A stretch of DNA of 42,680 bases, taken from NCBI GenBank assembly GCA_947456525.1, contig CANGRI010000003.1, forward strand, positions 1 through 42,680, read 5' to 3'. Shown here piece by piece: positions 37,238-42,680 of the stretch; position 1 is the first letter of the stretch, and each line of letters begins with the position of its first letter. The stretch is from Opitutia bacterium. GTDB lineage: Bacteria > Verrucomicrobiota > Verrucomicrobiia > Opitutales > UBA953. The notes under the pieces are model-generated. The model did no database searches, was not told the DNA's origin, and saw only the letters and a list, made by a program, of their open reading frames with translations. The position numbers and the translations under genes are program-made.

Positions 37238-38113
37238 CTACACCCCAGCTTCACCGATCAGCAGGCGGCGGAAAGATTGGGCCGAAGGCGAAAGTTCCTG
37301 CCCGCGACGCTGGAGCAAGGCCACGGAACGACGGATCGGATTACCACCGAGCCGCACGACCGCGCAACCTGGCACCGAACCCCGAGCGGCCAGTTCCGGG
37401 AGCAAAGCCACGCCGAGGTCGGCCGCCACGAGCGAACGGATCGTTTCCAGTTCCCCGCTCTCGCAGGCCGTCCGCGGCTCGAAGCCGGCGCTCCGACAGG
37501 CCGCCTGGGCGACGTCGCGGGCCCGGCCTTTGTAGAACACGAAGGATTCCTTCGAAAGCTCGGTCAGCTTCGGCAGACGGCGCCGAGCCAACGCGTGCGA
37601 CTTCGGGACCAATAAGACGAACGACTCGTCGAGCAACGGCGTCACCGTGAAGGCGTCGCCGGGCGCCGGCAGCTGCACGACCCCGAGCTCGATCATCCCG
37701 GACTCGACCCATTGGGCCACGGCTTCGGAAGTGCCTTCATGCAAGGCCAGCTCAACCTGCGGATGCTTGCGGCGGAAGGCCGCGACGGCGGCGGGCAGCA
37801 GGCAGGCGCTGACGGAAGGAATCGCGCCGACGGCCAGCCGGCCTCCTTTCATCGCCACCAGGTCGACCACCGCGCGGCGCGCTTCCGCGGCCTTCCGTAA
37901 CAATGCTTCGGCGTGGTCACGCAACGTCTCTCCCGCCGGCGTCAGGGTCGTCTCCTGGCGGCCGCGGTTGAAAAGCCTCGCGCCCAGCTCGGCCTCGAGC
38001 TTCCGCATCTGCTCGCTCAAGGCGGCCTGGGCCAGGTTCAGCCGGGCCGCGGCGCGCGTGAAGCTCCGCTGGCGGGCGGCTTCGAGGAAGTATTCGAGCT
38101 GGTAGAGGTCCAT
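37238..38113 (-). CDS. LysR-type transcriptional regulator
   Basis: With the ATG at 38113 the protein has 291 residues. The winged helix-turn-helix is at 1-60 (MDLYQLEYFLEAARQRSFTR, AAARLNLAQAALSEQMRKLE). The effector-binding domain runs from about 88 to 280. It is divergent from the DHDPS-like gene (72 bp between starts) and co-directional with the MFS and enolase-like genes. The classical LysR arrangement makes it the likely regulator of both arms. AAGGA lies 11 bases upstream of the ATG. The inducer is unknown, presumably the substrate or an intermediate. Confidence 0.92.
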   Translation of the reverse strand: MDLYQLEYFLEAARQRSFTRAAARLNLAQAALSEQMRKLEAELGARLFNRGRQETTLTPAGETLRDHAEALLRKAAEARRAVVDLVAMKGGRLAVGAIPSVSACLLPAAVAAFRRKHPQVELALHEGTSEAVAQWVESGMIELGVVQLPAPGDAFTVTPLLDESFVLLVPKSHALARRRLPKLTELSKESFVFYKGRARDVAQAACRSAGFEPRTACESGELETIRSLVAADLGVALLPELAARGSVPGCAVVRLGGNPIRRSVALLQRRGQELSPSAQSFRRLLIGEAGV

Positions 38114-38159
38114 CGTTTTTTCCGTCCTTAATCGCTGGAAACTAATGTTTTTCAAGCAC

Positions 38160-38179
38160 CTACCGTTGTGTTAAGGTAG
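38160..38179 (+). promoter_or_regulatory. Candidate LysR operator in the divergent promoter region
   Basis: CTACC at 38160-38164 and GGTAG at 38175-38179 form an inverted repeat with a 10-base centre; a T-N11-A pattern also lies inside (38161 to 38173). It ends 6 bp before the ATG of the DHDPS-like gene and 46 bp upstream of the lysR ATG. The position near a start codon is unusual for an activator site and would suit repression or autoregulation. Confidence 0.45.
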
Positions 38180-38185
38180 CGTCCC

Positions 38186-39304
38186 ATGAAGCCGCTGATC
38201 GACCGCCCCGAGGACCTGACGCCGACGACCCCGTGGTCCGCGACGAAATGGGCCTGGACGGCCGAGGAAGCCCTCGTCGACCACCGCACCAAGGCGCGCC
38301 TATGCTCCGCCGTGCTCCTGCCCTTCCGGGACGGCCGGCCCGACTGGCAGAGCTTCGTCGCCGAGATCCGCTGGCAGAAGGCGGCCGCCGACCATTACGG
38401 CGTCGAGCTCGTCCCGGTGCTCAACGCGGATACCGGCTACATCTTCGACCTCGACGACAAGTTGTACGCCGAGGTGCTCCGCCAGTTCCGCCTGGCCTTC
38501 CCGGACCTGCGTTTCATCGCCGGGATCACCGCCCGCGGCGCGCAGGACGATACCTCCTTCAAGGCCGAGCGCTACCGCGCCCTCCTGGACCTCGTGCAGG
38601 CGCACGACAACTGCGAGGTGATGATCATGACCTCGAAGTGGCTGAACTCGCTCGAACCCGAACGTCGCCGCGATGGCTACTACCAGATCGCCGAATGGCT
38701 CGTCCGCCCGGGCATCGTGCACGCCCTCGAACCCTCCTTCGTCTCCTGGGCCACACCTTATGAGCCCTGGCTGCTGCACCAGCTCGCCATCCACCCTAAG
38801 TTCGTGGGCGGCAAGGTCAGCACGCTCGACGAACCGCACTTCCTCTACTGGGCGGCGATGTGCAAGGACCTGAAGCTCGACTTCGCCCCGCACAGCGGCG
38901 ACGACTACGGCATCGCGACCGCGATCAAGACCGGCCTGCCTCTCCTCATCGGCGCCGCCAGCAGCGCCGCCCCGCAGATCTGCGCCGCGAAGGACATGTG
39001 GCTCGACGACGGAGCCCCGGGCAAGAAGTTCCCCACGGGCGCGGGCCGCTTCGACACCCGCGTCTATAAGCTCTTCGAAGCCTTCCAGTCGCTCGAAGAC
39101 CAGGTCTTCCGACTCGACGCCAAAGGGAGCGCCGCCGCTTACAAGCATAGCACCGCGCACCTGCTGCATCAGCTCGGCGTCATCGCCGCGCCCGAACCGC
39201 ACCCGGCCTGCAAGGACGTCCGCGGGCCCGACGAGGCCGCCCGCATGACCGAAGCGATGCTCCGCACGCGTCGCATCTCCGAACGCCTCAACATCCCTCG
39301 CTGA
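38186..39304 (+). CDS. DHDPS-like TIM-barrel aldolase/dehydratase, unknown substrate
   Basis: A 372-residue protein, longer than the 290-310 of typical DHDPS-family lyases. It resembles the family of dihydrodipicolinate synthase-like proteins related to DUF993 (assignment from general resemblance). Barrel segments LVPVLNADTGYIFDLDD, RFIAGITARGAQDD and MIMTSKWLN are readable, and the likely Schiff-base residue is Lys210 in KFVGGKVSTLDE. Such enzymes cleave or dehydrate 2-keto acids. It is the first gene of the rightward arm, divergent from lysR, and the oxidoreductase gene follows 8 bp later. Confidence 0.7.
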   Translation: MKPLIDRPEDLTPTTPWSATKWAWTAEEALVDHRTKARLCSAVLLPFRDGRPDWQSFVAEIRWQKAAADHYGVELVPVLNADTGYIFDLDDKLYAEVLRQFRLAFPDLRFIAGITARGAQDDTSFKAERYRALLDLVQAHDNCEVMIMTSKWLNSLEPERRRDGYYQIAEWLVRPGIVHALEPSFVSWATPYEPWLLHQLAIHPKFVGGKVSTLDEPHFLYWAAMCKDLKLDFAPHSGDDYGIATAIKTGLPLLIGAASSAAPQICAAKDMWLDDGAPGKKFPTGAGRFDTRVYKLFEAFQSLEDQVFRLDAKGSAAAYKHSTAHLLHQLGVIAAPEPHPACKDVRGPDEAARMTEAMLRTRRISERLNIPR

Positions 39305-39312
39305 ACCTCGCC

Positions 39313-40800
39313 ATGACCACTCCCTTCAAGCTCACCCGCGTCGCGTCGCTCAAGACCGTCGCCGATTTCCGCGCCCATTGCGCCTCGGTCGGAGCCGACC
39401 TCCCCCTCGAGGACACCATCGAGGCCGGCGCCGGCAACCCGCTCTCCCAGCCGATCGCCCGCACGAAGGTCAACGGCAAGACCATCGGCAACCGGATCGC
39501 CATCCATCCGATGGAAGGCTGGGACGGCACCACCACCGGCGGCATCTCGGAAGAGATGAAGCGACGCTGGCAACGCTTCGGCGCGAGCGGCGCCAAGCTC
39601 ATCTGCGGTGCCGAGGCCATGGCCGTGCGCGCGGACGGACGCGCCAACATGAACCAGCTGATCATCAATGAACAGAATCAGGCCGGCATCACCGAACTGG
39701 TCGCCATCCTCAAGGCCGAGCACCTCGCCCGCTGGGGTTCGGTCGACGACCTCGTCATCGGCTTCCAGCTCACCCACTCCGGTCGCTTCTGCCGGCCGCA
39801 CGACAAGAAGCGCTGGGAATCCCGCGTCGCCTACCGCCACCCGATCCTCGACAAGAAGTTCAACGTGACGTCGGACGACCAGGTGCTGACCGACGCCGAC
39901 GTCGAGGAGCTGATCCGCTGCTACGTCAAGGCCGCCCGCGTGGCCCGGGACTGCGGGGCCGACTTCGTGGACATCAAGCATTGCCACGGCTACCTCCTGC
40001 ATGAATTCCTCGGCGCCCACACGCGTCCGGGCAAGTTCGGCGGCTCGTTCGAGAACCGCACCCGCATCCTGCGCGACATCATCGCCGGCATCCGCGCCGA
40101 CGGTAACGCGATCGATATCGGTGTCCGCCTGAGCCTGTTCGACATGGTCCCGTTCCGTCCGGATCCGGCCCTCAGCCAGCCGGGCAAGCTCGGCCCAGGC
40201 ATCCCGGAAGAACACGCCCAACTCCTGCCCTATCGATACGCCTTCGGCGTCAATCAGGCGAAGCCGACGGAGATCGACCTGACCGAGACGTTCGCCTTCG
40301 TGAAGCTACTCGGCGAACTGGGCGTAAAGATCCTCAACACCACCGCCGGCTCGCCCTACTATAACCCGCACCTGCAGCGTCCGGCGGCCTATCCGCCCAG
40401 CGACGGCTATCAGCCCGCGCATGACCCGCTCATCGACGTCGCCCGCCAGGTCCGCGTGGTCCGCGAAGTCCGCGCGCAAGCGCCGGCCGGCATGATCGTC
40501 GTGAGTTCCGGGCTCAGCTATGTCCAGGAATACCTCCCGCACCTCGCCCAGCACATCCTGCGCACCGGCGGCAGCGACGCCATCGGCGTGGGCCGTGCCG
40601 TGCTCAGCTACCCGGCCATGCTCGCCGACGCGGCCAAGAACGGCGTGATGGAGACGAAGTTCATCTGCCGCACGTTCAGCGACTGCACGACCGCGCCCCG
40701 CAACGGGCTGATCTCCGGCTGCTACCCGCTCGACAAGTACTACACCGCCAAGCCCGAGTTCCAGCAGCTCAAGGACATCAAGAAGAGCGTCGGCGCCTGA
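39313..40800 (+). CDS. NADH:flavin oxidoreductase, Old Yellow Enzyme-like
   Basis: A 495-residue FMN TIM-barrel protein. NRIAIHPMEGWDGTTTGG, GFQLTHSGRF, the active-site segment DIKHCHGYLLHEFL and the phosphate-binding GVGRAVLSYPAM are the normal OYE landmarks. The C-terminus has three cysteines (Cys452, Cys458, Cys470), which resemble but do not equal the 4Fe-4S motif of 2,4-dienoyl-CoA reductases. It probably reduces an activated C=C bond or works as a dehydrogenase on the pathway intermediate. It is 8 bp after the DHDPS-like gene, so the two are co-transcribed. It converges with the methyltransferase gene. Confidence 0.85.
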   Translation: MTTPFKLTRVASLKTVADFRAHCASVGADLPLEDTIEAGAGNPLSQPIARTKVNGKTIGNRIAIHPMEGWDGTTTGGISEEMKRRWQRFGASGAKLICGAEAMAVRADGRANMNQLIINEQNQAGITELVAILKAEHLARWGSVDDLVIGFQLTHSGRFCRPHDKKRWESRVAYRHPILDKKFNVTSDDQVLTDADVEELIRCYVKAARVARDCGADFVDIKHCHGYLLHEFLGAHTRPGKFGGSFENRTRILRDIIAGIRADGNAIDIGVRLSLFDMVPFRPDPALSQPGKLGPGIPEEHAQLLPYRYAFGVNQAKPTEIDLTETFAFVKLLGELGVKILNTTAGSPYYNPHLQRPAAYPPSDGYQPAHDPLIDVARQVRVVREVRAQAPAGMIVVSSGLSYVQEYLPHLAQHILRTGGSDAIGVGRAVLSYPAMLADAAKNGVMETKFICRTFSDCTTAPRNGLISGCYPLDKYYTAKPEFQQLKDIKKSVGA

Positions 40801-40818
40801 GAAGCCTCAGGGCTTCTC
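40799..40818. terminator. Hairpin across the two convergent stop codons
   Basis: GAGAAGCC at 40799-40806 pairs perfectly with GGCTTCTC at 40811-40818 around TCAG. The stem includes part of the oxidoreductase stop codon, and the loop part of the methyltransferase stop. There is no T-run on either strand, so termination would be inefficient; it may instead protect the 3' ends. Confidence 0.4.
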
Positions 40819-41577
40819 GAAGATTAGCAGGTGCTGCCAAGGCAGGTCCGGTTTGTTCGTCACGAACCGGAACCCCGCGGCCGCGAACTCCTTGCGCGCC
40901 TGCGCCTCGGTCATCTTGTGGTGCGGCTTGATCGGGACGTTGTCGTCCTCCGCGCGATACTCGAGGAGGTAGATCCGCCCCTTCGGCTTCAGCGCCGAAC
41001 GCAACGAGGCCAGCATCTCCACCGGGTGGTCGAATTCATGATAAGCGTCGACCATAAGGGCCGCGTCGATCGAGGCGGACGGAAGCCTCACATCGTCGAT
41101 CGCACCTAGGTGGGGACGCACGTTCTTCACGCCCTGCTTGGCCGATTCGGCCTTCAGGAAGTCGAGCATCTCCGGCTGGATATCCACCGCGACGACCTCG
41201 CCTTGCGGCAGTTTGCGGGCGATGCGGAAGGAATAATAACCGGAGCCCGCGCCGATGTCGGCCAGCACCGCATCCGGCGCCAGGTCGAGCAGCGCGATCG
41301 CCTTCGACGGAGCTTCTTCCTTCTCCCGATCGGTGCGCTCGAGCCAGCCGATGCCGGGATGCCCCATCACCTGCGCGATCTCACGGCCCATCCAGACCTT
41401 ACCGATACCATCCGACGAAGCGGCACAGGCCTCGTAATTCGCAGGCGGCACGACAGGCGATGCGGCGACGGGACGCGACCAGACGAAGAGAGCGACCGCT
41501 CCGCCCAGGAGCAGCACGGAGGAAAGCACGGGGTGACGCTTCAGCATGCCCAGCAAACTGACGACCTCACGACGCAT
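40807..41577 (-). CDS. Membrane-anchored or exported SAM-dependent methyltransferase
   Basis: With the ATG at 41577 the product has 256 residues. A hydrophobic segment at about 18-38 (HPVLSSVLLLGGAVALFVWS) precedes the catalytic domain, so it is either anchored to the inner membrane or exported. The SAM motif is LADIGAGSGYYSFRIA with acidic VVAVDIQPEM after it, then VDAYHEFDHPVEML. The region before it (IGKVWMGREIAQVMGHPGIGWLER) is a conserved opening in a group of putative secreted methyltransferases whose substrate is unknown. A second possible ATG lies at 41547. A small gene lies upstream on the same strand behind a terminator. Confidence 0.78.
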   Translation of the reverse strand: MRREVVSLLGMLKRHPVLSSVLLLGGAVALFVWSRPVAASPVVPPANYEACAASSDGIGKVWMGREIAQVMGHPGIGWLERTDREKEEAPSKAIALLDLAPDAVLADIGAGSGYYSFRIARKLPQGEVVAVDIQPEMLDFLKAESAKQGVKNVRPHLGAIDDVRLPSASIDAALMVDAYHEFDHPVEMLASLRSALKPKGRIYLLEYRAEDDNVPIKPHHKMTEAQARKEFAAAGFRFVTNKPDLPWQHLLIFEKP

Positions 41578-41597
41578 CGCAAGGTTCTCGATACGTG

Positions 41598-41631
41598 AAA
41601 ACAAAAAGGGCCGGACTTTGGTCCGGCCCTT
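41598..41631 (-). terminator. Intrinsic terminator of the small Asp/Lys-rich protein gene
   Basis: A perfect 11-bp stem, AAGGGCCGGAC at 41606-41616 and GTCCGGCCCTT at 41621-41631, encloses TTTG. Read leftwards it is followed by TTTTGTTTT. It lies 21 bp after the stop of the small gene and before the methyltransferase start. Confidence 0.9.
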
Positions 41632-41652
41632 CGGGCGATCCTTGCGATCGGC

Positions 41653-41925
41653 TTACTTCTTGAACGGACGCTTGTCGTCGTCCTTCTTCTCCGGGGCCTT
41701 GGGGGCGACGGCGGGCGCAACCTTCTTGTCGTCGCACTTCTTTTCCGGAGCCTGAGGAGCGACGGTGGTCGGGCGCTTGTCATCGTCCTTCTTCGTGCAG
41801 GGAGGCTTCACGACCGGGGTCGTAGGAGTCGTGGTCGTACCACCCGGGGCGACACCGACGTTGGTAAGCGCGAAAAGCGAAACCGAGGCGAAAAGGAGAG
41901 CCGAGGCGAAGAGAGGGATTTTCAT
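41653..41925 (-). CDS. Small secreted Asp/Lys repeat protein, unknown function
   Basis: A 90-residue product from the ATG at 41925. It starts with a signal peptide (1-20, FASVSLFALTN) and continues as a low-complexity, intrinsically disordered chain. After a Thr/Pro stretch three imperfect repeats follow, each with a charged KKDDDKRP-like block (KKDDDKRP, KKCDDKKV, KKDDDKRP) joined by VAPQAPE-type spacers. Two cysteines are present. I do not recognise it. The alternating acidic and basic blocks could bind metal ions or a charged surface, but this is a guess. It is well delimited by a palindrome upstream and a strong terminator downstream, which argues for a real gene. Confidence 0.65.
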   Translation of the reverse strand: MKIPLFASALLFASVSLFALTNVGVAPGGTTTTPTTPVVKPPCTKKDDDKRPTTVAPQAPEKKCDDKKVAPAVAPKAPEKKDDDKRPFKK

Positions 41926-41936
41926 CGTGCAATCAT

Positions 41937-41950
41937 CTTGGCATGCCAAG
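41937..41950. promoter_or_regulatory. 14-bp perfect palindrome upstream of the small secreted protein
   Basis: CTTGGCATGCCAAG is a perfect palindrome 11 bp before the ATG of the leftward small gene. It lies beside an AT-rich segment (41968-41988, with TATACC and TATATC) that probably holds divergent promoters. It has the shape of an operator for a dimeric repressor; no regulator is encoded nearby. Confidence 0.45.
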
Positions 41951-42045
41951 TTCTCAATGAAAACACCTATTTTATACCTTATATCAGGAGTCAGCTTGTC
42001 AGACTACGCCCGCCCCAAGACTCAGCCCATGAAGAAGTTAGCATA

Positions 42046-42117
42046 CCTACGTTCTCCGTAGGGGCTTGCATAGCCATCGCCATGGGCAATAATACTCATG
42101 CTACCCCTCAGGGTAGC
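42046..42117 (+). promoter_or_regulatory. Two hairpins in the leader of the pseudopilin-like gene
   Basis: CCTACG-TTCTC-CGTAGG at 42046-42062 and GCTACCC-CTCA-GGGTAGC at 42100-42117 are perfect 6-bp and 7-bp stems. The second ends 5 bp before the ATG at 42123, where a ribosome-binding site would be expected. The sequences do not match a riboswitch class I know. Confidence 0.45.
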
Positions 42118-42122
42118 CTGGC

Positions 42123-42680
42123 ATGAAACACAGCAAGCGCAGCCCCGGTTTCAGCCTCATCCTGTCCATGACGGTGATGGTCGCGATCGTCATGCTACTC
42201 GTGACCATCTCGGCTTTCATGACGGTGGAATCCCGCGCGGCGATGAACCAGCAGCTGGCAGTACGCGCGAAATTGAACGGCATCGTTTCGATGCGGCTCG
42301 CGCTCGCGCATCTGCAGCAGGAGGCCGGCGCGGATCGCCGAGCCACCGCTCGCGCCGAGATCACTCAGTCCGCTGTCACGCCCGACAAGACGATCAACCC
42401 GATGTGGACCGGCGTGTGGCGTTCCGACATGCCCGACGCCCCGCCCGCCTGGCTCATCAGCGGACGGGACGACCTGACGGCCGGCGCCCAGTCGGCATCA
42501 CTCAGCGGGCTCGGCGATTACCCGACCGACATCTGGACGCCTTGGCAGACAGATTACGACCCCAACTCCTGGGGCGTCACCGAAAAGGCCGCCCGCCTCG
42601 TCACCCTCGTCGGCACGGGGAGCGCCAGCGCCGCCGAAGCCGCATTGAGCGGACAGCCTTGGACCGCCAAGCCCAGCGGC
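42123..42680 (+). CDS. Pseudopilin-like (PilX-type) protein, 5' part; runs off the window
   Basis: The frame is open from ATG 42123 to the end of the window (186 codons, no stop). The N-terminus, MKHSKRSPGFSLILSMTVMV then AIVMLLVTISAFMTVESRAA, has a short basic leader, a GF prepilin-like junction and one long hydrophobic helix, as in type IV pilin-like and PilX proteins. The next segment, LALAHLQQEAGADRRATARAEI, matches a motif pattern I know from large verrucomicrobial pilin-like cassette proteins (from memory). The domain after it is unrecognised. It is likely an envelope or secretion-system component, and it supports the taxonomic guess. Confidence 0.75.
   Translation, partial: MKHSKRSPGFSLILSMTVMVAIVMLLVTISAFMTVESRAAMNQQLAVRAKLNGIVSMRLALAHLQQEAGADRRATARAEITQSAVTPDKTINPMWTGVWRSDMPDAPPAWLISGRDDLTAGAQSASLSGLGDYPTDIWTPWQTDYDPNSWGVTEKAARLVTLVGTGSASAAEAALSGQPWTAKPSG

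Overview
The window is GC-rich, densely coding chromosomal DNA from a Gram-negative bacterium, most likely a member of the Verrucomicrobiota (Opitutae-like). The clearest hint is the truncated pseudopilin-like gene at the right edge, which has the motif pattern ALxxLQxxxGxDxRxTAxAxI that I associate with verrucomicrobial pilin-like cassette proteins. Secreted ThuA, redoxin and GH16 proteins, a Tat-exported alkaline phosphatase and an almost complete lack of Shine-Dalgarno sequences fit this. The assignment is an inference; no rRNA or tRNA gene lies in the window.

Layout. 1-3.9 kb (+): a D-glucarate catabolic operon made of the 3' end of a 2-oxoglutarate-semialdehyde dehydrogenase, kdgD, an MFS acid-sugar transporter and gudD. 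Together they take up glucarate and convert it to 2-oxoglutarate. 3.9-8 kb: a small outer-membrane barrel protein, an ADP-ribosylglycohydrolase, lexA with its own operators, a secreted SGNH hydrolase and a methyltransferase. 8-12 kb (-): thiC under a TPP riboswitch, then dnaA with a 388-bp non-coding region containing DnaA-box-like sites. 12-17.8 kb (-): a tight glnD-msrA-rarA-dusB operon. 17.8-21 kb: a DedA protein convergent with and overlapping a cysE-histidine kinase pair. 21-31.6 kb: redoxin, alkaline phosphatase, thrS (lacking the TGS domain), cysS, a GH16 glucanase, metY, an OlsF-like bifunctional acyltransferase and tatD. 31.7-40.8 kb: an EVE-domain protein and then an apparent acid or sugar catabolic locus. 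In it a LysR regulator sits between a leftward MFS-enolase superfamily unit (followed by ThuA and a second related MFS) and a rightward unit of a DHDPS-like TIM barrel and an Old Yellow Enzyme-like oxidoreductase. 40.8-42.7 kb: a membrane-anchored methyltransferase, a small secreted Asp/Lys-repeat protein and the start of the pseudopilin-like gene.

The most promising candidate for something undescribed is the LysR-controlled enolase / DHDPS-like / ene-reductase locus, whose substrate I cannot name. Non-coding items of note are heptanucleotide YAACCGC tandem repeats placed between genes (one pair inverted), a strong G-quadruplex motif just before gudD, tandem LexA boxes that almost touch the lexA start codon, and dyads that abut several start codons in a genome that hardly uses Shine-Dalgarno sequences.
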